This document shows, piece after piece, positions 45,501 to 51,122 of a stretch of 64,000 nucleotides of DNA. The DNA comes from Hymenobacter latericoloratus (GTDB taxonomy: Bacteria > Bacteroidota > Bacteroidia > Cytophagales > Hymenobacteraceae): contig NZ_JACHNV010000002.1 of the NCBI RefSeq assembly GCF_014199535.1, positions 310,001-374,000 on the forward strand, given 5' to 3'. Under the pieces are notes generated by a model. It worked only from the letters and a program-made list of their open reading frames with translations, was not told the origin of the DNA and made no database searches. Within the stretch, counting starts at the first letter, position 1. Each line of letters begins with the position of its first letter. The translations under genes and the position numbers were made by a program.

Positions 45501-45806
45501 TTCGCCGAAAACGGCGTGCCCAGCTCCCTGGTCTACTGGCCCGACGAGCTGCAGGAGCCCAACGCCCTGACCTACCTGCGCGAGCGGAAAATCGACCTGG
45601 TCATCAACATTCCCAAGAACACGACCAAGGGCGAGTTGGACAACGACTACAAAATCCGCCGCACGGCCGTCGATTTCAACATTCCGCTCATCACCAACGC
45701 CCGCCTGGCCAAAGCCTTCATCCACGCCTTCACCACGCTGAAGCTGGAGGACTTGAGCATCAAGAGCTGGAAGGAGTTCAAGGCGCAAACCGAGCCGGTG
45801 CTGTAG
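42558..45806 (+). CDS. carB: Carbamoyl-phosphate synthase large subunit
   Basis: 1082 residues, full length. Two homologous halves, each with an ATP-grasp domain: the N-terminal carboxyphosphate unit (VLILGSGALKIGEAGEFDYS, AFALGGLGSGFANN) and the C-terminal carbamoyl-phosphate unit (VVVLGSGVYRIGSSVEFDW, RPSYVLSGAAMNVV). An MGS-like allosteric domain ends the chain (YTIYATHGTHSFFAENGVPS, DLVINIPKN). It makes carbamoyl phosphate from bicarbonate, ammonia and two ATP for arginine and pyrimidine synthesis. ATG 42558 is preferred to the TTG at 42540. Confidence 0.97.
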   Translation: MNKPNKVLILGSGALKIGEAGEFDYSGSQALKALKEEGIRTILINPNIATVQTSDDIADDVYFLPVTPYFVEEVIKKEQPDGILVAFGGQTALNCAVALYRAGVFEKYHVRVLGTPVQSIIDTEDRDIFKEKLDQIGVLTARSEAVTTMEDALAAAERIGFPIIVRAAFALGGLGSGFANNMDELRALAQKAFSTSDQILVEESLKGWKEVEYEVVRDQFNNCITVCNMENFDPIGIHTGESIVVAPSQTLSNREYHKLRSIGIKTIRHLGIVGECNIQYALDPHSEEYRVIEVNARLSRSSALASKATGYPLAFVAAKLSLGYSLAELKNSVTQTTSAFFEPSLDYLVVKLPRWDLGKFSGVQRQIGSAMKSVGEVMAIGKTFEEAVQKGLRMLDTGRRGFVANKPEPIDLADLDRLLSEPNEERIFAINEAFQAGYDVERVYELTRIDRWFLQRLYGIYQLSLQLASTRQQGGLDALDTDLLRQAKKSGFSDQQLAVQLLGPAEVKANEMLVRARRKALGVVPVVKQIDTLAAEFPAQTNYLYLTYHGTENDLEPETDKSVVVLGSGVYRIGSSVEFDWCGVNAAQTVNEEGYKSIIINYNPETVSTDYDVSDRLYFEELSYERVMDILDFEEPQGVILSTGGQIPNNIATRLEAAGAPILGTAASRIDEAENRHKFSSIMDELGIAQPRWSELTTMEAIYDFVKQVGFPVLIRPSYVLSGAAMNVVSNPRELEEYLKLAAEVSAEYPVVVSQFIQDAKEIELDAVADKGEIVSYAISEHVEFAGVHSGDATMYYPPQRVYVGTVRKLKVIAEKIAKRFQISGPFNIQFLEKNREIRVIECNLRASRSFPFVSKVSGNNLIKKATKVLLGQHVDRDASELVYDLPFVGVKASQFSFTRLQGADPVLRVDMTSTGEVGCLGDTAEEALLKSLLSVGYRIPEKTVLMSSGPLTSKVALLESAQVLVQRGYTIYATHGTHSFFAENGVPSSLVYWPDELQEPNALTYLRERKIDLVINIPKNTTKGELDNDYKIRRTAVDFNIPLITNARLAKAFIHAFTTLKLEDLSIKSWKEFKAQTEPVL

Positions 45807-45826
45807 GAAGTTAGCGGACTGTATCA

Positions 45827-45877
45827 GAACGTCATGTCGAGCTTGTCGAGACATCTCGCGTGCTCTGCATGACGTTC
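45827..45877. repeat. Compact GAACGTCATG...CATGACGTTC element (family B, 51 bp)
   Basis: The ends are perfect inverted repeats GAACGTCATG and CATGACGTTC; between them is GAGCTTGTCGAGACATCTCG. This is the shortest full family B element here and defines the ends shared by the cargo intervals. Confidence 0.85.
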
Positions 45878-45919
45878 TTGTGTTTCTGGTGGTAGTCATC
45901 CTTTACTTGCTTGCCAACG

Positions 45920-46243
45920 ATGGGACATAAAAACGTTTGCCTGAACTGTCACAAAGCATTCAATATGCCTTTTGGTATTACTGGCGAAATGACGTGCAGG
46001 GAATGTGGGCAGCAGATGATTCGACTGCCGCACCGGTTTCGTCCGCCGAAGAAAACGGAAACGGCTAAATGGGAAACGGTGAAGTTCCTCGTTGAACATG
46101 GGTTTTCATACCAGCACATCTATCACACGGATGAGAATCCAGTGCGAAATGGCAAGGTTGAAAACTATGTTCGGTATCCTGACAATCTGCGGGAGGCGCA
46201 GGAATTTGTAATCATGTACCACACCCAGGCTAAACAGAAATAG
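45920..46243 (+). CDS. Small zinc-ribbon-like hypothetical protein (107 aa)
   Basis: Starts MGHKNVCLNCHKAFNMPFGI and has two CxxC pairs (C7/C10 and C26/C29, the latter in TCRECGQQM) that could bind one zinc ion. After a basic segment (RLPHRFRPPKKTE) comes a domain with WETVKFLVEHGFSYQHIYH and a charged helix. No membrane segment. A family B element lies 42 bp upstream. ATG 45920 is preferred to TTG 45911. Function unknown. Confidence 0.7.
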   Translation: MGHKNVCLNCHKAFNMPFGITGEMTCRECGQQMIRLPHRFRPPKKTETAKWETVKFLVEHGFSYQHIYHTDENPVRNGKVENYVRYPDNLREAQEFVIMYHTQAKQK

Positions 46244-46317
46244 CCGTCAACAAGGCTACCCGAGCAAGGGCCGCAAATAAGGACTAGACAGGAGAAGTAG
46301 CGCTAGGCGGCACTTCG

Positions 46318-46325
46318 TACCTTCG
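46318..46325 (+). promoter_or_regulatory. -7-like box TACCTTCG before a small ORF
   Basis: TAnnTTCG variant as seen at fabG, EamA and VWA genes. It would give a roughly 115-nt leader before the ATG at 46447. Confidence 0.35.
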
Positions 46326-46376
46326 CTCGACCGCACGGTTATTCCACCTCACCACACGGCTGCCTCCTGAAAAGGT

Positions 46377-46408
46377 GAAGCCCTTGGTACTGGAATACCA
46401 AGGGCTTC
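46377..46408. other. Perfect hairpin in the leader of the small ORF
   Basis: Arms GAAGCCCTTGGTA (46377-46389) and TACCAAGGGCTTC (46396-46408) with a 6-nt loop. No adjacent U-tract, so an attenuator, RNA stabiliser or processing site is as likely as a terminator. Confidence 0.6.
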
Positions 46409-46446
46409 GAGAAGTAGGTGGAAGAAGCACCTAACTTCTTGTCGCA

Positions 46447-46599
46447 ATGAGAAGAAATCGTGCGTCGAAGGTAAGACGTAACGTCCGCCTTCGCAAACCT
46501 ATACCAACGCAGCCCGAAAATGGTTTCCGTTGGTGGTGGCTGGTTCAGGAGCTGGTCAAGGCGGTGCTTACCGCCGCGGCCCGGCACTGGATCGGCTAA
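46447..46599 (+). CDS. Small basic ORF (50 aa) with hydrophobic helix
   Basis: ATG at 46447 opens MRRNRASKVRRNVRLRKPIP, strongly basic, then a Trp-rich and hydrophobic part (FRWWWLVQELVKAVLTAAAR) ending at TAA 46597-46599. A textbook terminator starts 10 bp later, and a promoter-like box and a hairpin lie upstream, so this is a complete transcription unit. The layout, basic head and amphipathic helix, could suit a membrane-active peptide or a small DNA/RNA-binding protein. It may instead be a non-coding RNA. Confidence 0.4.
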   Translation: MRRNRASKVRRNVRLRKPIPTQPENGFRWWWLVQELVKAVLTAAARHWIG

Positions 46600-46609
46600 C
46601 CGGGGTTGG

Positions 46610-46645
46610 CAAGGAGCGGAGCCGATTGGCTCCGCTCCTTGTTTT
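46610..46645 (+). terminator. Rho-independent terminator after the 50-codon ORF
   Basis: Stem CAAGGAGCGGAGCC/GGCTCCGCTCCTTG with a 4-nt loop (GATT), followed by TTTT at 46642-46645. Confidence 0.85.
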
Positions 46646-46694
46646 GGCCTTACCGCTTTGTTGTCCTCAATGCCATGCCATTACCAACTTTCAT

Positions 46695-47063
46695 ATGAAA
46701 CTACTTATCTGCTCTGGGCTAGCAGCGACTTTGCTTCTCGCCCCAGACCCTGTTCAGGTATATGAAGGAGGCCGACCGCGCTATTCCGGAATTACGCTTA
46801 CTCTTCATTCGGATTCAACCTTTACCTATTCTTCCTGGTACCATCATAGCAAAGGCGTGCTGAAGGATAAAGGCACTTGGCAGCGAAAGGGAAACTACCT
46901 GGTGCTGAATTCGCGCCGCCAAAAGCCAAAAGGCTTTTTTAACAAAGAATACTTTAGAGTGAAAGGCGACACGATTAAGCTTTACTCGAAAGAAGATTCA
47001 ATCAAGGATTACGATTTCTACAGATGTTATTATACGCTCCTGCTTCAACGACCTACAAAGTAG
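46695..47063 (+). CDS. Secreted hypothetical protein, paralogue of the gene at 41824 (122 aa)
   Basis: Signal peptide MKLLICSGLAATLLLAPDPV, then VYEGGRPRYSGITLTLHSDS, TFTYSSWYHHSKG and GTWQRKGNYLVLNS; ends VKGDTIKLYSKEDSIKDYDF. It aligns end to end with the protein at 41824-42177. The repeated L-x-L/DSTF/G-x-W pattern suggests a small secreted beta barrel. Unlike its paralogue it is not bounded by family B repeats. Starts 49 bp after a terminator. Confidence 0.7.
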   Translation: MKLLICSGLAATLLLAPDPVQVYEGGRPRYSGITLTLHSDSTFTYSSWYHHSKGVLKDKGTWQRKGNYLVLNSRRQKPKGFFNKEYFRVKGDTIKLYSKEDSIKDYDFYRCYYTLLLQRPTK

Positions 47064-47086
47064 CTCCGCCTCAACCCTCGCAACGA

Positions 47087-47109
47087 AACGCGAAGTGAAA
47101 CTTCGCGTT
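47087..47109. promoter_or_regulatory. Perfect hairpin just upstream of argF'
   Basis: Arms AACGCGAAGT (47087-47096) and ACTTCGCGTT (47100-47109) with a 3-nt loop, ending 10 nt before the argF' ATG. Placed to affect translation initiation or to bind a regulator; no U-tract follows. Confidence 0.4.
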
Positions 47110-47119
47110 ACTTCACCCC

Positions 47120-48064
47120 ATGAAAAAATTCACCTCGTTTGCCGACGCACCCGACTACCGCGCCCTGCTGCAACAGGCGCTGGAGATTAAGCAGAACCCC
47201 TTCGGCTACCAGCACCTGGGCAAGAACAAGACCGTCGGGTTGATTTTCTTCAACCCCAGCCTGCGCACCCGCCTCAGTTCCATCAAGGCCGCCTACAACC
47301 TCGGGGCGCAAGCCTGGGTGCTCAACGCCGGCGCCGACTCCTGGACCCTGGAAATGGCCGACGGCGCGGTGATGAACGGCTCCACGCAGGAGCACATCAA
47401 GGAAGCCATTGCCGTGATGAGCCAGTACTGCGACGTGCTGGGCATACGCACCTTCCCCACGCTCAAGGACCGCGACGAGGACTACCACGAGGTAGTCTTC
47501 AACAAGATTCTGCAGTACGCCACCGTGCCCGTCATCAGCCTGGAAAGCGCCACCCTGCACCCGCTGCAGAGCTTTGCCGACTTGATTACGGTGGCCGAAA
47601 CCAAGCAGAAGGAGCGGGTGAAAGTGGTCTTGACCTGGGCCCCACACGTGCGCGCCCTGCCCCAGTGCGTGCCCAACTCGTTCTGCGACTGGTTCTCGGA
47701 AATCGACTGGGTGGACTTCGTCATCACTCACCCCGAAGGCTACGAGCTGGACCCCAAATTTACCAAGGGCGCCCGCATCGAGTACGACCAGCGCAAGGCC
47801 CTGGAAGGCGCCGACTACGTGCAGGCCAAGAACTGGAGCAGCTACCATAACTACGGTCAGGTCCTCAGCAACGACCCCGCGTGGATGCTCACGCCCGAGC
47901 ATATGGCCGGCACCAACGACGCCAAGTTTCTACACTGCCTGCCGGTGCGCCGTAACGTGGAGGTATCCGACGCCATTCTGGACTCGCCCAACTCCCTGGT
48001 GATTCAGGAGGCCGGCAACCGGGTGTTCTCCATGCAAACCGTGCTGCACGAGCTGCTGAAGTGA
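47120..48064 (+). CDS. argF': N-acylornithine carbamoyltransferase (AOTCase/SOTCase type)
   Basis: 314 residues. The carbamoyl-phosphate motif is FFNPSLRTRLSS (FxxxSxRTR), then HPLQSFADL (HPxQ). HCLPVRRNVEVSD replaces the usual HCLPA of ornithine carbamoyltransferases and marks the acylornithine type. It resembles Bacteroides SOTCase throughout, for example THPEGYELDPKF and the N-terminal MKKFTS. At position 90, where SOTCase has Pro and Xanthomonas AOTCase has Glu, this protein has Gln (GSTQEHIKEA), so acetyl versus succinyl preference is open. It converts N-acylornithine and carbamoyl phosphate to N-acylcitrulline for ArgE'. Confidence 0.93.
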   Translation: MKKFTSFADAPDYRALLQQALEIKQNPFGYQHLGKNKTVGLIFFNPSLRTRLSSIKAAYNLGAQAWVLNAGADSWTLEMADGAVMNGSTQEHIKEAIAVMSQYCDVLGIRTFPTLKDRDEDYHEVVFNKILQYATVPVISLESATLHPLQSFADLITVAETKQKERVKVVLTWAPHVRALPQCVPNSFCDWFSEIDWVDFVITHPEGYELDPKFTKGARIEYDQRKALEGADYVQAKNWSSYHNYGQVLSNDPAWMLTPEHMAGTNDAKFLHCLPVRRNVEVSDAILDSPNSLVIQEAGNRVFSMQTVLHELLK

Positions 48065-48213
48065 TGCTGTTTTTTCGCGGCTCCGCAGTGCTATAAGGCC
48101 GAAAGTAGGACAAAAACAGGTCGAATTACAACATTCCCGGGCGAGCTTCGTTAGAGGCTGTCAGAAGCCGGCCGTGCGGTTGACTTCTAACGTTCCACTC
48201 GACCATTTTTGCT

Positions 48214-48537
48214 ATGAAAAAGCTCCTTGCCATTGCCGCTGTATGTGTAGCTGGTATTTCGGCCGCTAACGCCCAAACCAACACCAGCACCACCACTACC
48301 ACCACGACCCAGCCCGCGCAGAGCACCACCATTCAGACGCAGCCCACCCAGCCCATGCAGGGTACTACCTCCGGCTCCACCATCAACCAAACCACCACTA
48401 CGCCCGCTTCTACCACTACCACGGTAGAAACCCAGTCGAGCACCTCGGGCACTATGAGCCCCACGACTACCCCCCGCGCAGACGTGAAGATGAAGGACAA
48501 GAAGAAAAAGTCGAAAGTAAAAGCTGACCCCCAGTAA
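48214..48537 (+). CDS. Secreted Thr/Gln/Pro-rich low-complexity protein (107 aa)
   Basis: Signal peptide MKKLLAIAAVCVAGISAANA, cleaved before QTNTS. The mature region is dominated by Thr, with Ser, Gln and Pro (STTTTTTTQPAQSTT) and no folded domain. It ends in a basic tail (KMKDKKKKSKVKAD). Likely an extended, possibly O-glycosylated, periplasmic or surface polypeptide; Bacteroidota glycosylate Thr/Ser in short D-S/T-hydrophobic motifs, which are rare here. A -7-like CATTTTTG ends 2 nt before the ATG, with TTG 21 bp upstream of it. Confidence 0.7.
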   Translation: MKKLLAIAAVCVAGISAANAQTNTSTTTTTTTQPAQSTTIQTQPTQPMQGTTSGSTINQTTTTPASTTTTVETQSSTSGTMSPTTTPRADVKMKDKKKKSKVKADPQ

Positions 48538-48558
48538 GGTCGTTTGCTTTCCACCGAA

Positions 48559-48590
48559 GCCGCCCTGCCTACTCCAGTCGGGGCGGTTTT
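48559..48590 (+). terminator. Likely terminator after the Thr-rich protein gene
   Basis: Short stem CCGCCC (48560-48565) / GGGCGG (48581-48586) followed by TTTT, between this gene and convergent dinB. Confidence 0.5.
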
Positions 48591-48594
48591 GCGT

Positions 48595-49677
48595 TTAGAG
48601 CAACAGTGCCAGCTGCTTGCCCACGGCTTCCTCGGGTGTTTCGAGGTTGGAAAGCGAGACGCCCAGCAGCCGGATCCCTTTGCTGATAGGCTGAATGCCG
48701 GTCAACAGCTCGTGGCTGAGGTAGGCAAAGGCCTCGGGGGTAGGGACCGGGCCGAAGAGGGTCCGGCTGCGGGTGATTTGCTGGAAATCGGCGTACTTGA
48801 CCTTGAGCGTAACCGTGCGCCCCCGCAAGCCCGTGCGCTGGCAGTGCTGCCACACCGAATCGAGGCAGGGCTGCAGGCCCTCTAGCAGCTCTTCGGGCGT
48901 CCATAAATCCTGCTCGAAGGTGGTTTCGGAGCCAATGGATTTGCGCAGGCGGTCGGACACCACGGGGCGGAAGTCCTGGGCGCGGGCAATGCGGTAGTAG
49001 TGCGAGCCGGCCTTACCAAAGTGCTGACGCAGAAATGCTTCGGTCTGCTGCCGCAAATCGAGGCCCGTAAAGATGCCCAGGTTGTTGAGCCGCGCCGCCG
49101 TAGCCGGCCCGATGCCATGAAATTCGCCTACCCCCAGTTTTTCCACGAAAGCCGGGCCCTGGTCGGGCCGAATCACGAACTGGCCGTTGGGCTTGCGGTA
49201 ATCGGAGGCTAGCTTGGCCAGAAACTTATTGTAGGAAATGCCCGCCGAAGCCGTGAGCTGGGTCTGGCGCAGAATTTCGGCCCGAATCTCGCGCGCTACC
49301 TGCGTGGCCAGCGTGATGCCTTTCAGGTTCTCCGTCACATCAAGGTAGGCTTCATCCAGGGAAAGCGGCTCAATCAGGGGTGTGTACTCGGCAAAGATGG
49401 CCCGGATCTGCCGCGACACTTCCTTGTACACCTCAAAGCGCGGTTTCACAAAAACCAGCCCGGGGCACTTGCGCAGGGCCGTACTGGAAGGCATGGCCGA
49501 GCGCACCCCAAACTGCCGGGCCTCGTAGGAGGCAGCCGCCACTACCCCGCGCTGCCGGGAGCCGCCCACTGCCACGGGCCGGCCGCGCAGTACGGGGTTG
49601 TCGCGCTGCTCCACCGAGGCGTAGAAGGCATCCATGTCGAGGTGGATGATTTTGCGGGTTTCCGGGAGGGCTTCCAA
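48595..49677 (-). CDS. dinB: DNA polymerase IV (Y-family translesion polymerase)
   Basis: 360 residues. Palm catalytic motif HLDMDAFYASVEQ (D14, D16), SLDEAYLDVT with the second acidic pair, a fingers segment GVVAAASYEARQFGVRSAMP, and a helix-hairpin-helix (GEFHGIGPATAARLNNLGI) before the little-finger domain. The last residues (EEAVGKQLALLL) may include the beta-clamp motif QLALL. The frame starts at TTG 49675-49677, 4 nt after the U-tract of the upstream terminator; no in-frame ATG precedes the catalytic Asp, so TTG is required. Confidence 0.94.
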   Translation of the reverse strand: MEALPETRKIIHLDMDAFYASVEQRDNPVLRGRPVAVGGSRQRGVVAAASYEARQFGVRSAMPSSTALRKCPGLVFVKPRFEVYKEVSRQIRAIFAEYTPLIEPLSLDEAYLDVTENLKGITLATQVAREIRAEILRQTQLTASAGISYNKFLAKLASDYRKPNGQFVIRPDQGPAFVEKLGVGEFHGIGPATAARLNNLGIFTGLDLRQQTEAFLRQHFGKAGSHYYRIARAQDFRPVVSDRLRKSIGSETTFEQDLWTPEELLEGLQPCLDSVWQHCQRTGLRGRTVTLKVKYADFQQITRSRTLFGPVPTPEAFAYLSHELLTGIQPISKGIRLLGVSLSNLETPEEAVGKQLALLL

Positions 49678-49680
49678 AGC

Positions 49681-49732
49681 AAAAAGGGCAACGCTGAACT
49701 TTACGCGGCCAGCATAAAGTTCAGCGTTGCCC
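49681..49732 (-). terminator. Terminator of map, directly before dinB
   Basis: Perfect 18-bp arms (49686-49703 and 49715-49732; GGGCAACGCTGAACTTTA and mirror) followed on the minus strand by TTTTT (49681-49685). Confidence 0.88.
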
Positions 49733-49842
49733 CCGACATCCGGAACTATATAGCCCGGGCTGCCGTGTAATTTAACGCCGGTATTGCGGGTTAAACGGTT
49801 GTATGCTAGCTATGTAGGGGGCTGCGTCCTCGTTCTGGAAAC

Positions 49843-50607
49843 TCACGCCCAAATGCTGTTGGCCTGGGTTAAAATAATAGGCCTGCCCTCCGTGACCACA
49901 ATGGTGTGCTCGTGCTGGGCCACGAAGCTGCCGTCGGGGGTGGCCAGCGTCCAGCCGTCGCTGAGCTGGTGGGCCAGCGTAGCGCGAGTAGAAATAAAGG
50001 TTTCTACCGCTACCACCGAGTTCTTCCGGAAGCGCTTGTGATTGTGGCGGTCGTAGTAGCAGGGAATTTCGGCGGGCTCCTCGTGCAGGCTGCGGCCGAT
50101 GCCGTGGCCCACCAGATTTTTAATAACCCGAAAACCCGCTTTCCGGGCTTCGGCCTCTATCAGTCCCCCAATATCGGCAATGCGGACGCCGCTCCGGATG
50201 CGGCCGAGGGCGGTGCGCAGAATCTGCCGGGAGGCATCCACCAGGGGCTGATGGTTATTGATATCAGTCCCGAGCACAAAGGACCCCCCGTTGTCGGCCC
50301 AATAGCCGCTCAACTCCGCCGACACATCAATATTGACCAGGTCGCCTTCCTGCAGCACCCTGCGGCCGGAGGGAACCCCGTGCGCCACCTCATGATTCAG
50401 GCTGATGCACGTCCAGCCCGGGAAGCCGTAAGCCAGCCGGGGGGCTGATGTAGCGCCTAACGCCGCCAGCATACGCCCGCCGTACTCGTCCAGCTCTTTG
50501 GTGGTCATGCCCGGCCGGGCATGGTTGCGCATTGCCCTGAGGGTAGTGCTTACCGCTTCACTGACGCGCTGCAGGCCGGCTAATTCTGCTTCTGAGGTAA
50601 TGGACAT
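49843..50607 (-). CDS. map: Type I methionine aminopeptidase
   Basis: 254 residues. Removes the N-terminal Met from nascent proteins. Metal ligands are visible in order: Asp in VNIDVSAELSGYWADN, Asp in the same segment, His in LVGHGIGRSLHEEP, Glu in VAVETF and Glu in AQHEHTIVV. CISLNHEVAHGVP contains the active-site His. The long upstream open frame is Pro/Thr-rich shadow sequence; ATG 50605-50607 (MSITSEAELAGL) is the normal start. Separated from dinB by a strong terminator. Confidence 0.95.
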   Translation of the reverse strand: MSITSEAELAGLQRVSEAVSTTLRAMRNHARPGMTTKELDEYGGRMLAALGATSAPRLAYGFPGWTCISLNHEVAHGVPSGRRVLQEGDLVNIDVSAELSGYWADNGGSFVLGTDINNHQPLVDASRQILRTALGRIRSGVRIADIGGLIEAEARKAGFRVIKNLVGHGIGRSLHEEPAEIPCYYDRHNHKRFRKNSVVAVETFISTRATLAHQLSDGWTLATPDGSFVAQHEHTIVVTEGRPIILTQANSIWA

Positions 50608-50653
50608 ATCGTGGAGGGTTCTGGGGTTTGGGGGCAGCGTTGGCTGGCCCTCG

Positions 50654-50953
50654 CTAGTTGGAGCTACCAGGCTGGTGCACGTCGCCCTGCACGGTAAAGT
50701 TGGTGCCGGTGTCGGGGGCGGGCGGGTCGCTGGCCTGCACGTCGCGGACGTGGCCGTTCGCGGCGGAAGGAGTACGGCTGCCGCTACTGCCTGATGCAGA
50801 GGTAGAAGCAGAGGGCAGGGGAGTAGCCGCGTCGGGGACACCGGTAGCCGGCTGCGGGTCCTTGAAACTGCCGTTTTTCTGCCAGAAGTAGAAGGCTGCC
50901 GTGCTGCCGGCTACCAGGGCCCCAATCCAGACGGGTGATGCTTTCATTTTCAT
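50654..50953 (-). CDS. Small membrane-anchored hypothetical protein (99 aa)
   Basis: One N-terminal membrane helix (SPVWIGALVAGSTAAFYFW, about 6-24) after a KMK start, then a Pro/Ser/Thr/Asp-rich disordered region (SASTSASGSSGSRTPSAANG) ending in GDVHQPGSSN. No lipobox. It lies 46 bp upstream of map on the same strand and could share its transcript. No known function. Confidence 0.6.
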   Translation of the reverse strand: MKMKASPVWIGALVAGSTAAFYFWQKNGSFKDPQPATGVPDAATPLPSASTSASGSSGSRTPSAANGHVRDVQASDPPAPDTGTNFTVQGDVHQPGSSN

Positions 50954-51122
50954 ACAACCAGGAGTTTAGCGAAGAAATAATAGCTGCGAAACAGCGCGGG
51001 CGTAGTTGCTGACCACCCACGCGCAGCGTAGTGTACGCCCCCAGGCCGCCGACGTTGTAGCGGAGCTTGGGTGCGGGCCGGCTGCCGCGGCAGAAACGCC
51101 GGCCGTGCCGGCCCGGCCCCGG

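Noticed and set aside
43962..45899. 645-codon minus-strand frame opposite carB
   Set aside because: His/Leu/Gln/Val-rich antisense translation of a conserved gene; typical shadow in GC-rich DNA.
49785..49860. Possible tRNA or RNA gene between map and dinB
   Set aside because: No cloverleaf or TTCGA T-loop pattern; only the terminator hairpin is structured.
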